Source: Methylomonas sp. (lineage in GTDB: Bacteria; Pseudomonadota; Gammaproteobacteria; Methylococcales; Methylomonadaceae). Taken from it: 17,584 bases of DNA. Below, piece by piece: positions 7,513 through 14,302 of this stretch. The stretch's first letter is position 1, and each line of letters begins with the position of its first letter. The position numbers were made by a program, and so were the translations under genes. The notes under the pieces are model-generated. The model searched no databases and was not told the DNA's origin. It saw only the letters and a list, made by a program, of their open reading frames with translations. The stretch spans positions 1 through 17,584 of the forward strand of contig NZ_JALOBS010000054.1 of NCBI RefSeq assembly GCF_023228165.1, given 5' to 3'.

Positions 7513-7539
7513 GTTATGCAAAGCTTTGCATAACAAAAA
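7508..7539. repeat. 32-bp perfect palindrome across the RIT right junction
   Basis: The core GTTATGCAAAG/CTTTGCATAAC (7513-7534) is a perfect 22-bp palindrome. Adding TTTTT on the left and the host-gene AAAAA on the right extends it to 32 bp with no mismatch. It could be a recombinase binding and crossover site made of two inverted core sites. It could also act as a transcription-blocking hairpin at the element edge. Confidence 0.85.
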
Positions 7540-7723
7540 GAACTGGCTGTTCGCTGGATCGGAACGCGCTGGGCAGCGGGCTGCCGTCCTTCAAACCCTG
7601 CTCGGCACTGCCAAACTCAACGGCCTTGATCCGTCAGCCTGGCTAAAAGACACTCTGGAAAAGCTCCCCTCCTGGCCTAACAGCCGCATCGACGAACTGC
7701 TGCCGTTCAGTAACATGGATTAA
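7540..7723 (+). pseudogene. tnpC: IS66 transposase TnpC, 3' part
   Basis: This is the detached C-terminus of the interrupted transposase. From Asn-Trp-Leu-Phe at the junction it reads AGSERAGQRAAVLQTLLGTA, then LNGLDPSAWLKDTLEKLPSW and PNSRIDELLPF, the conserved IS66 C-terminal domain, ending at TAA 7721-7723. The frame continues upstream through the RIT right-end palindrome to a TTG at 7511, but there is no ribosome-binding site, so expression is unlikely. It joins in frame with the 5' part at 4075 once one AAAAA copy is removed. Confidence 0.9.
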
Positions 7724-7769
7724 ATCATAACCGCAACTGGCTGACGATATGGTAGGGATACTCGCTTAC

Positions 7770-7901
7770 CATACTTCATGCTTTCTAAGAATTATAAGGA
7801 AGCCGTGTGCAAAGTGAGCAGTTTTGAAGAGCCCTGTGCAGTAATTCCGCACGCAGGGATCTGTGAGGGGGCAGTCGGGTAACTGGCTGTTCTACCTCGA
7901 T
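7770..7901 (+). mobile_element. Group II intron 3' remnant (domains V and VI)
   Basis: A 33-nt segment at 7829-7861 folds like group II domain V. GAGCCCTG pairs with CAGGGATC (one mismatch), followed by the diagnostic 2-nt bulge CG at 7852-7853. An inner helix TGCAG/CCGCA (one mismatch) and a TAATT loop complete it. The catalytic AGC is present at 7830-7832. Directly downstream, GGGCAGTCGG (7869-7878) pairs along its length with CTGGCTGTTC (7883-7892), using wobbles, around a GTAA tetraloop. An A at 7894 then sits 8 nt from the apparent 3' end CTCGAT (7901), as the domain VI branch-point A should. Everything upstream, including the reverse transcriptase gene, is gone; the IS66 right end abuts at 7769. 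Confidence 0.75.
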
Positions 7902-7903
7902 TA

Positions 7904-7987
7904 TCAGGATTCGGATGCCAGCTGCACTTCTGCGACCATGGCGATGCTCGATGATAACAACAGGGTGATAGCGATTAGTGTTCTCAT
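7904..7987 (-). pseudogene. Signal-peptide stub, probably of a lost porin gene
   Basis: From the ATG at 7987, preceded by a GTGAGGTG ribosome-binding site, the frame encodes 27 residues: MRTLIAITLLLSSSIAMVAE and a short tail, then TGA. This is a complete secretion signal with no mature protein. It follows the mannitol dehydrogenase gene by 74 bp, just as the OprB porin gene follows the second dehydrogenase copy. The two signal peptides align without gaps, sharing L4, L9, S13-S14-I15-A16 and A19. The stop lies 2 bp from the group II intron 3' junction. The likely reading is a porin gene cut off by mobile DNA. It could also be an unrelated secreted peptide. Confidence 0.45.
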
Positions 7988-8015
7988 TCGATACACCTCA
8001 CTTGTTTCTTTAGCG

Positions 8016-8043
8016 TGTCCGGCAAGGCGGCAAAAACCGGACA
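8016..8043. promoter_or_regulatory. Stem-loop between mannitol dehydrogenase gene and downstream stub
   Basis: TGTCCGG (8016-8022) pairs with CCGGACA (8037-8043) across a 14-nt loop. It lies 19 bp past the dehydrogenase stop on the minus strand and ahead of the next ribosome-binding site. There is no following T-run, so it is more likely an intercistronic or processing hairpin than a strong terminator. Confidence 0.35.
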
Positions 8044-8061
8044 AATTATCAGCGTTAAACC

Positions 8062-9552
8062 CTAGGCTGACAAGATTTTCTGCATTTGCCGCGCAATGTC
8101 GGTATCTTCATAGATGGCATGGATCATCTTTGTGTACAAGCCGGTGAACGCCTGGTTGCTAGCCAGATCGCCAAAGATGGTTTTCAGCCGGATAAAGGCA
8201 AGCGGATCGTCCGCGGTTCCCGTTGCGGCCTGGTGCAGCTCATCCTTCATCGCGTCGACGATATCGAGCTCGACGCCATGCCGGTTGCGGCCTTTATCAC
8301 TGTACAGGCACCATGCCGCAACGACCAGAGTGGCATATTTGATACTGCCACCCTGCGCCAGGTTTTCGTGGATGGTGGGGATCAAAAACTTGGGCAGCTT
8401 GGCTGAGCTCTCCAGACAAATTCGCGCCAGGTTATCCTTGATATTCGGGTTTCCGAAGCGCTCGATAAGGCTGTCCTTGTAAGCCTCCAACTCGACCCCA
8501 TCCACCGGATCGAGCACAGGGGTGGCCTCGGTATCCATAAACCGGCGCAGGTAGGTTGCGAAGAGCGGATCCGCCACGCAGCCGTCGATGGTTTGGTGGC
8601 CATGGATCGAGCCTAGCAGTCCGAGAACCGAATGTCCGGCATTGAGCAAGCGTATTTTCATTTTCTCGTAGGGCGTGACATCGGTGACGAACTGCGCCCC
8701 AACCTTTTCCCAGGCCGGCCTTCCACTTGAAAAATTGTCCTCGATGACCCATTGGGTGAAAGGCTCACAAGTAACCGGCCACTGGTCTTCCAATCCGATT
8801 TCGGTACGCAGGTAGGCGATATCCTCCGGCGTCGTCACGGGCGTGATCCGGTCCACCATGGCATTGGGGAAGCACACTTCGCTCTCGATCCACCGCGCAA
8901 GCTCGGCATCTTGCTTGTACGCGAAGGTCAACAACATCTTACGCGCCATGTCACCGTTGTGCTGGATGTTGTCGCACGACTGAATGGTGAAGGCGGGAAG
9001 CCCCATGGCGCGGCGTTTTTTGAGCGCGGCGGTCAGATAGCCAAACACCATTTTAGGGCTGGAGGGATTGTCCAGATCGTGCTGCACACCGGGATTGCCG
9101 AGCTCGAACTCACCCGTGGCAGGGTTGAAGTTGTAGCCACCTTCGGTGATGGTCAGTGAAACGATCTGGGTGTCCGCACTGGCCATCTTGTCGATGACGG
9201 CGCCGGGATCATCGCAGCCCAGCAGAAAATCAACGAGTGACCCGATCACGCAGGTTTCAACATCTCCGCGGGGATGCCTCACGATCAGAGTGTACAGATA
9301 GTCTTGAGCTTTCAGAGTGTCGCATATTTTGCGGTCAACCTCGCGCAAACCGACTCCGCAGATGCCCCAGTCGGAAGCTTCAGTTTCGTTCATGAGTACG
9401 TGGGTATAATAGGCTTCGTGTGATCGGTGGAATCCACCCACGCCGATATGGACGATGCCGGCCTTGATCTTGCTCCGGTCATAGGACGGGCAAGTAATCT
9501 TCGCTGCAAGCAGGGGAAGATTTTCCTGCTTGAGTTTAATAGTTTCTTTCAT
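8062..9552 (-). CDS. Mannitol 2-dehydrogenase (polyol dehydrogenase), long-chain family
   Basis: A 496-residue cytoplasmic enzyme that oxidises D-mannitol (and often related polyols) to D-fructose with NAD. The N-terminal Rossmann domain shows GIVHIGVGGFHRSH (about 32-45). The family signature FPNAMVDRITP lies at about 228-238. The C-terminal catalytic domain has the K-x4-N-x2-H triad K299, N304, H307 (MKIRLLNAGHSVLG), equivalent to Lys295/Asn300/His303 of the Pseudomonas fluorescens enzyme. ATG 9552 is chosen because AGGT lies 7 nt upstream; GTG 9561 is an alternative. It is intact and family-length. It follows the broken fructokinase gene by 55 bp, so it is probably co-transcribed with the upstream transport genes. 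Mannitol, sorbitol and arabitol specificity cannot be told apart from sequence alone. Confidence 0.92.
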   Translation of the reverse strand: MKETIKLKQENLPLLAAKITCPSYDRSKIKAGIVHIGVGGFHRSHEAYYTHVLMNETEASDWGICGVGLREVDRKICDTLKAQDYLYTLIVRHPRGDVETCVIGSLVDFLLGCDDPGAVIDKMASADTQIVSLTITEGGYNFNPATGEFELGNPGVQHDLDNPSSPKMVFGYLTAALKKRRAMGLPAFTIQSCDNIQHNGDMARKMLLTFAYKQDAELARWIESEVCFPNAMVDRITPVTTPEDIAYLRTEIGLEDQWPVTCEPFTQWVIEDNFSSGRPAWEKVGAQFVTDVTPYEKMKIRLLNAGHSVLGLLGSIHGHQTIDGCVADPLFATYLRRFMDTEATPVLDPVDGVELEAYKDSLIERFGNPNIKDNLARICLESSAKLPKFLIPTIHENLAQGGSIKYATLVVAAWCLYSDKGRNRHGVELDIVDAMKDELHQAATGTADDPLAFIRLKTIFGDLASNQAFTGLYTKMIHAIYEDTDIARQMQKILSA

Positions 9553-9607
9553 AACGAACACCTAGTCTGTTGATATTTTGTATGCTCACAACTCCGCCGC
9601 CTCGCTC

Positions 9608-9818
9608 TCAATACGCCACCAAATTCACGGGCAGGTTCGGAGTTGCTCCCTTCTGTGAACAGACGAATGCGGCCACAATGTTCGCAAACGAATTCACCTT
9701 GTTCAGCGGCCAGCCTTTTAGTAGGCCCATTCCCCAAACTTTCTCGCGAAGCCTCAATCCCAGTTCGTCCTTGCCCACGCAACTCACCGATTCCAGCGAC
9801 TGTAAATCGTTCATTCAT
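9608..9818 (-). pseudogene. Fructokinase (PfkB family) with large internal deletion
   Basis: A strong GAGGAGAAGG ribosome-binding site precedes the ATG at 9818, and the first residues MNERFTVAGIGEL are the canonical start of a PfkB-type fructokinase. After about 13 residues the similarity stops. In a different frame the final part reads LLKGWPLNKVNSFANIVAAF and VCSQKGATPNLPVNL to the TGA at 9608, which is the normal C-terminus of the family. The middle of the protein, including the ATP and sugar sites, is gone: 211 bp remain of an expected 900 or so. The two ends are out of frame. The gene would have supplied fructose-6-phosphate from the fructose made by the neighbouring dehydrogenase. Confidence 0.75.
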
Positions 9819-9967
9819 GACCTTCTCCTCATACCACCCGTCCTCCACTCACCCCGGCGCCGCCGTCGCCATGGAGCGTTGGGGCGACGACAAATCATAC
9901 TCGCTAGAGGCCAGGAATAGGGCTGCGCCGGCATGACGTCACCCTGTCTCGCCATGGTTGCGCGTTG

Positions 9968-11731
9968 CTAAACCGCGGGCACCTCGGCACCGGATGACTG
10001 TCCGGAGCGTTGCAACCTCTTGGAGAGCTGTAAATCCGACCACGCAAATGCGAAATAGATCACGGTGCACCAGATGGTCAGATCGTAAAACAACTCACGA
10101 TTTACGTAGTAGTCGTAAATATTCGGACTGTGGAACAGAACACGCCAGGCGAGCACGGCCGGCACGATCAGACCAATCACGATCCAGATCGCCCGGATAA
10201 TCTTGATCGATACGGTCGCGCGGCGTACGTGTACGTGCCGTTCCTTCTCCGCAAGCACGGCATGGTACGCTTCGACCTGTTTTTGAAACTCCTGCTCCCG
10301 CTTCTCGGCCTCCGGCCAACTGCGGTCGGCGCCATAACGCTTCGCGAGTAGGGTATAGGCGACGATCGAGACGAGCCACGTCGGCACAAACAGGTATACG
10401 AACGGGATAATGTTGAGGAAGTTCAACCCAAAGCCGAACACGAGGGATATTCCCCAGGCGATCAGCGCCGGCACGTTGTTCTTGACGCCCTTGAGGCGGT
10501 GCCAATTGCTCTTGCAGCCAATCCGGGGAAAGATTTGCTGCTCGGCGAATACAATACCGCCGACCGGCACAAGGATAAGTCCCGCATAGGTCAGAAGTGG
10601 CAAGATGCTGCGGTAGATGAACGGGAAACAGCTTGCAATCACAACCACGGCGCCAACGACAAGCGTTACCCGTTGGCGTGAGACGCTGGGGACTACAGCC
10701 TGGGCTGCAAGACCTGCTCGATAGAGGTTCGAGTTCGCCGTTGTCCATCCCGCGATGATTACGATCACAAAACCGGTGGCGCCCAGCGCGTAGAAGGCAA
10801 CATCACCGGGTGAAACAACAGCGATACTCAATTGCATGAGATAGGCTGTCGCGGCTCCCATCAGAGCCGCGGAAATCCAGGCAATGTAGTGGCCGAACAT
10901 CATACCGGTTGCTGTGCAAAGACCGTAGATCGATTTTTTCGCGTAGCGCAGTAGCGCCATGTCGATGAGGCCAAAATGCGCGAAGGTGTTCGCAGCCCAT
11001 GCGAAGCCTATGACTTCCCACAATCCGATACCGGGCTCCCCCGCAGCATTGGTGCCCGTAAACACGGTTGTTCCCGCCAAATTCACAAAATCGGAGAAAC
11101 TCGAGAGCGTGGTGTAACCGGTCAGCGTTTCGTTCAACGAAGGTATCAGCACCATGCCGCCAGCCGTGAACATCACCATGAGCCAGGGTGCGCAAATGGT
11201 GGCAAACTCGCTCAGCACATTGAAACCATAGTAGGCCACCAGCACAGCGATCACACTTGCTGAGGCGGCAATGATTACAAAGTAGACGTTGGTGGGATAC
11301 GGATAGATCTGAGGCGGAATATCGAAAAGCACCCGAACCGCTGTCGCCGACACGGTGATCATGGCGGCCGAGATGGCAACGAAGATCAGCACATTCGCAA
11401 CGTTATAGAACCGCGAAAACTTTTCACCCATGTTTTGATCGAGATAGGTGTAAAGACTTAGCCGCGTTTTGATCGCGATCGGCGCTGTGATGAGCCAGAA
11501 GCTCATCGTGGCAAGCGTATTGCCGATGAGGAGCCCGATCAGAATGTCCTGGATCGTGGCGCCCATAGCCACGAATGCGGCACCAATGACGAACTCGGTC
11601 GCAGCAACATGTTCCGCAGCGTAGAGGCCAAGGAAATGGGCGGGTCCATGCAGTCTGTGCGTCGGCACAGGTAGTAGTTCGTCGTCCATTTCCGATATTG
11701 AGCGTTCTGTAACAGGGGTAGTATTGATCAT
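9968..11731 (-). CDS. NCS1-type (purine/cytosine permease family) transporter
   Basis: A 587-residue inner-membrane transporter with about 12 hydrophobic segments. The early motif GPAHFLGLYAAEHVAATEFV, then LIGLLIGNTLATMSFW, matches the Transp_cyt_pur (NCS1) superfamily, whose members carry nucleobases, hydantoins, allantoin and vitamins by cation symport. The stretch between the last membrane segments (about 470-510, EKREQEFQKQVEAYHAVLAE) is a charged helix not usual in small NCS1 proteins, so this is a long variant. ATG 11731 is chosen for GGAGG 5 nt upstream, over an earlier in-frame start at 11770. It sits between the solute-binding protein and the broken fructokinase, suggesting a polyol or related substrate, but the substrate is not deducible. 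Confidence 0.8.
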   Translation of the reverse strand: MINTTPVTERSISEMDDELLPVPTHRLHGPAHFLGLYAAEHVAATEFVIGAAFVAMGATIQDILIGLLIGNTLATMSFWLITAPIAIKTRLSLYTYLDQNMGEKFSRFYNVANVLIFVAISAAMITVSATAVRVLFDIPPQIYPYPTNVYFVIIAASASVIAVLVAYYGFNVLSEFATICAPWLMVMFTAGGMVLIPSLNETLTGYTTLSSFSDFVNLAGTTVFTGTNAAGEPGIGLWEVIGFAWAANTFAHFGLIDMALLRYAKKSIYGLCTATGMMFGHYIAWISAALMGAATAYLMQLSIAVVSPGDVAFYALGATGFVIVIIAGWTTANSNLYRAGLAAQAVVPSVSRQRVTLVVGAVVVIASCFPFIYRSILPLLTYAGLILVPVGGIVFAEQQIFPRIGCKSNWHRLKGVKNNVPALIAWGISLVFGFGLNFLNIIPFVYLFVPTWLVSIVAYTLLAKRYGADRSWPEAEKREQEFQKQVEAYHAVLAEKERHVHVRRATVSIKIIRAIWIVIGLIVPAVLAWRVLFHSPNIYDYYVNRELFYDLTIWCTVIYFAFAWSDLQLSKRLQRSGQSSGAEVPAV

Positions 11732-11800
11732 TGTTTCCTCCAGTGCTACTGTGGTTTTACGTCGTTCCAATTCAGAAGAAGTAATAGGCGGTCAACGATC

Positions 11801-11845
11801 ACCCACCGTTTGCACCCGGGCATGCGGGTGATGTCAGTGGTGGGT
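11801..11845 (-). promoter_or_regulatory. Double stem-loop between the solute-binding protein and permease genes
   Basis: ACCCACC (11801-11807) pairs with GGTGGGT (11839-11845), and inside it CACCCG (11813-11818) pairs with CGGGTG (11825-11830). The nested GC-rich structure follows the solute-binding protein stop by about 10 bp on the minus strand and lacks a T-run. Such hairpins after a binding-protein gene commonly stabilise its mRNA and reduce read-through, giving more binding protein than membrane protein. Confidence 0.5.
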
Positions 11846-11855
11846 CGCAGAAGCG

Positions 11856-13190
11856 CTATTGAGCGGCTTGACCTCTTTTTAGGAAACGGGCGCGTTCTAC
11901 GACCTTTTCAGTCACCCACTGGGCGTTGCCAAGTGCCTCATCGACCGTGATCCTTCCCGCCAGCGCCTCCGCGAACCTCTGACCCACCGCAGTGCCGATG
12001 CTCTGGAACTCCGGGATCGCGACGAACTGAATTCCGGTATAGGGCACTTCTTCGACAGTCGGATGCTTCGGATCGGCTGCCAAGATCGATGCGAGCGTTA
12101 TTTTCGCGTACGGCGCCTTCTGGTACTCGGGATTCTCGTACAGCGAGGTGCGGGTACCCGGAGGCACATTGGACCAACCTCCCTTCGAGGCGACCAGCTC
12201 CAGGTAGTGCTTCGAGGTGGCCCAGGCCACGAATTTCTTCGCCGCATCCTTGTTGTCGGACTCCGTGGGAATCGCCAGAGCCCAGGCCCAGAGCCAGTTC
12301 GCGCTCTTGCCTAACCCCTTGTCAGGCGCGAGCGCGAAGCCGACACGGTCAGCCACACCAGAATCCGCATTAGTTACGAACTGGCCGGCTGAGGTCGCGT
12401 CGATCCATATCGCGCACTTGCCTGACTGGAACTGAGCCAGCGTTTCATTGTAGCCATTGGCCGACGCGTCTGGCGGGCCGACTTCTTTCATGAGTTGAAC
12501 GTAGTCGGTGATCGTCGCCTTCCAGGCTTCACCATCGAACTGGGGTTTCCAGTCCATATCGAACCAGCGAGCACCGTAGGAGTTGGCCATGGCCGTCAGG
12601 AACGCCATGTTCTCCCCCCATCCTGGCTTGCCACGCAGGCAAATGCCATAGACTTCATTGCCTTTGTCGGCCAGCTTGCGGGCAGCGTCCTTGATGAAAG
12701 CCCACGTGGGCTTTTCGGGCATCACGAGCCCGGCTTTTTCAAATAGATCAGTTCGATACATGGTGAAGGATGACTCGCCGTAGAATGGCGCTGCGTAAAG
12801 CGTGCCGTCGACCGAAAGTCCTTCGCGGATCGTGGGCAGAATGTCCTCGACGTCGTAGTCCTCCGGCAAATCGTCGAGTGGCACCAGCCACCCGCGCTTG
12901 GCCCAGATGGGGGCTTCGTAAATACCGATTGTCAGTACGTCGAACTGCCCTCCTTTGGTCGCAATATCGGTGGTTACGCGCTGGCGCAGCACGTTCTCTT
13001 TAAGCGTAACCCAATTCAGCTTGATGTCCGGGTTGTCCTTTGTGAAATCTTCAGACAAGTCCTGCATCCGAATCATGTCACCGTTATTCACGGTGGCAAT
13101 CGTAATCGTCGCTTGGGCATGGGCAAGGCTGGCGACACAGCATATGCAAAGGGCGGTGCCACAGCGAAGTAATGAATTCAATATTTGCAC
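11856..13190 (-). CDS. Mannitol/sorbitol-type ABC transporter solute-binding protein
   Basis: A periplasmic binding protein of family 1 (SmoE/MtlE-like), about 444 residues. After a Sec signal peptide ending AHA-QA (near residue 26), the mature part opens ITIATVNNGDMIRMQDLSED, typical of polyol-binding members. Further characteristic stretches are FDVLTIGIYEAPIWAKRGWL, PFYGESSFTMYRTDLF, and GWGENMAFL. A GGAGG lies 5 nt before GTG 13190, the same spacing as in the permease gene downstream. ATG 13193 is only 2 nt from it, and ATG 13238 has no ribosome-binding site. It is first in the minus-strand cluster. The two ABC permease subunits and the ATPase that normally follow are absent; an NCS1-type permease occupies their place. 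Substrate assignment rests on family resemblance plus the adjoining mannitol dehydrogenase. Confidence 0.85.
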   Translation of the reverse strand: MQILNSLLRCGTALCICCVASLAHAQATITIATVNNGDMIRMQDLSEDFTKDNPDIKLNWVTLKENVLRQRVTTDIATKGGQFDVLTIGIYEAPIWAKRGWLVPLDDLPEDYDVEDILPTIREGLSVDGTLYAAPFYGESSFTMYRTDLFEKAGLVMPEKPTWAFIKDAARKLADKGNEVYGICLRGKPGWGENMAFLTAMANSYGARWFDMDWKPQFDGEAWKATITDYVQLMKEVGPPDASANGYNETLAQFQSGKCAIWIDATSAGQFVTNADSGVADRVGFALAPDKGLGKSANWLWAWALAIPTESDNKDAAKKFVAWATSKHYLELVASKGGWSNVPPGTRTSLYENPEYQKAPYAKITLASILAADPKHPTVEEVPYTGIQFVAIPEFQSIGTAVGQRFAEALAGRITVDEALGNAQWVTEKVVERARFLKRGQAAQ

Positions 13191-13704
13191 CATTTCCTCC
13201 AAAGACATCATGTTGTTGAGAGTGGAGTTGGAGCGCATCCCGGCTTCTGCGCCATCGATCAGTGCAACGAAAAGCTCGAACCAACCCGCCTTAACGATCA
13301 GGATATGCCGACAGGTTTTTTAGTATTGTACAAAATAGTCCGTGGATTTTACCGCCAGATCCTCCGCGCTTACTTGGCAGGCTGAACTTCCCATCGGAAA
13401 AGTTCACCAGGACTGGCCCGGGGCAGCCGCGCCAGCTCAGCCGATGGATAGGAATTTCAATGCTACTTTCCAACCCTATTTTGACAAACCATACTTGATG
13501 CTAATCTTTTCGACAAGGCTTTTCGTAACCGTACATTTCAGGACGTTGGGTGCTAATAAACAAAAGGCTCTAAAGTTTCACGGGATTTAGTGGCAAATTT
13601 GTTGTTAGCGTCCCCTTTTTTTCTGCACAGGATGACCTTCAATGTTGGCGCCGTTTGATACCTTTCTACTGCACTATTAGTCAACACCCAATACCCGCGC
13701 CCGC
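13191..13704. other. Non-coding stretch upstream of the polyol cluster
   Basis: No convincing gene on either strand; the open frames here lack ribosome-binding sites and family features. It should hold the promoter of the minus-strand cluster. An AT-rich patch around 13316-13340 with the palindrome TTGTACAA at 13326-13333 is the best-looking candidate, but no clean -35/-10 pair is visible. The left copy of a 33-bp inverted repeat lies at 13443-13475. Confidence 0.4.
13443..13475 (-). repeat. 33-bp imperfect inverted repeat, left copy
   Basis: Read on the minus strand, this 33-mer (starting GGTTGGAAAGTAGC, ending CTATCCATC) matches 14502-14534 on the plus strand at 28 of 33 positions. The similarity stops sharply after the outer CATC on both sides, and the two copies enclose the IS91-type transposase relic. 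They may be the ends of the element that carried it, or a shared upstream element of the two divergent polyol loci. Confidence 0.6.
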
Positions 13705-14302
13705 CCCATCTTTGCCAGCGAGCGGTTGCAGTGGATCGAGAAGGATCAGCGACTTGTTTATCGCCAGGCCGGATGGGCAAACGGTTCTTTATCTGACGCC
13801 CATGGAGTTCCTGGATAAGTTCGCTGTGCTGATACCGCCGCCCCGCGCAAGCATCGGCATCGTTATCATGGCGTCCTGGCGCCGAACGCTCCATTACGCC
13901 AAGCTGTGACAGCCTATGCCGGATTGCCTCTGGGTGATGAAGTCGTCTCAACCGATCAACTGCAGATAGTGACAGAAGACCCGCCGGAGGCAGGCATGAA
14001 CAAACCATCCATCCTCTACCGCTTACCTTTGGGCAATGCTGATTGCCAGGATCTATGAAATCTGTCCGCTGGTCTGTTTTCAATGTGGTGGCGAGTTAAC
14101 GATCGTTGCATTCCTCACTGAGGCGGATCCCATTCAGCGTATCCTGGTCCATATCGGCGAATTACCCACACCACCCCAAATCGCGCCTGCTCGCGACTTA
14201 CCGGATTGGCTGGAAACGGATTTTGATCAAGCCTATCTCAATGAATCGGAACAAGCGAAATCGGGGCCGAAATTTGAGTTTGATCGGACTGTGAGCTGGT
14301 AG
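13705..14302 (+). pseudogene. IS91-family transposase, C-terminal relic with three frameshifts
   Basis: Pieces of the C-terminal part of an IS91-type (HUH, Y2) transposase are spread over successive frames. In order they are ERLQWIEKDQRLVYRQ, then RPDGQTVLYLTPMEFLDKFA up to VLIPPPR, then KHRHRYHGVLAPNAPLR with AVTAYAG, then MLIARIYEICPLVCFQCGGE and LTIVAFLTEADPIQRIL. Shifts occur near 13763, near 13853 (two extra bases in CCCGCGCAAG) and near 14033 (one extra T in ACCTTTGGG). The last piece reads to TAG at 14300-14302. The N-terminal HUH and tyrosine motifs are missing. It is dead and cannot be the source of the current rearrangements. Confidence 0.75.

Larger units (their letters stand above)
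4076..7534 (+). mobile_element. RIT (recombinase-in-trio) element inserted in IS66 tnpC
   Basis: A 3459-bp insertion holds three same-strand, overlapping genes for tyrosine recombinases of about 414, 320 and 337 residues. Order, sizes and tight overlaps are those of the published RIT elements (ritA-ritB-ritC). Boundaries are set by the host gene: removing 4076-7534 plus one of the two flanking AAAAA runs (4071-4075 or 7535-7539) rebuilds tnpC exactly in frame. The ends carry the inverted repeat AAAAATTATGCTCAG / CTGAGCATAATTTTT, and the right end adds a perfect palindrome. No cargo gene is present. All three recombinases keep their catalytic residues, so the element may still be active. Confidence 0.88.
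1865..7769 (+). mobile_element. IS66-family insertion sequence, interrupted by a RIT element
   Basis: It carries tnpA, tnpB and tnpC in the standard order. The left end starts GTAAGGCTCTATCCCAACCA at 1865. The right end, read inward on the minus strand from 7769, starts GTAAGCGAGTATCCCTACCA. The two share GTAAG, TATCCC and ACCA in register, as expected of IS66 terminal inverted repeats. Without the inner insertion the element is about 2.44 kb, normal for the family. The flanking 8-mers (GAAAAACA at 1857-1864 and CATACTTC at 7770-7777) do not match, so the usual 8-bp target duplication is absent. That suggests a rearrangement at one end after insertion. Confidence 0.88.

Noticed and set aside
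7863..8147. Plus-strand 94-residue open frame
   Set aside because: It starts inside the intron domain VI structure and runs antisense to the stub gene and dehydrogenase; the translated sequence has no family character.
9549..9848. Minus-strand 99-residue open frame as a real gene
   Set aside because: Only 13 residues from MNERFTV onward look like protein. The rest is the fructokinase C-terminus read in the wrong frame, so it is part of the pseudogene.
9570..9920. Plus-strand 116-residue open frame
   Set aside because: It lies antisense to the fructokinase relic and the start of the dehydrogenase gene, has no ribosome-binding site and shows no family features; the minus strand has recognisable kinase ends.
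13342..13590. Plus-strand 82-residue open frame upstream of the IS91 relic
   Set aside because: No ribosome-binding site or recognisable motif, and it crosses the 33-bp repeat; treated as chance.
13553..14083. Minus-strand 176-residue open frame
   Set aside because: It is antisense to the IS91-type transposase relic, whose plus-strand frames give clear family motifs.
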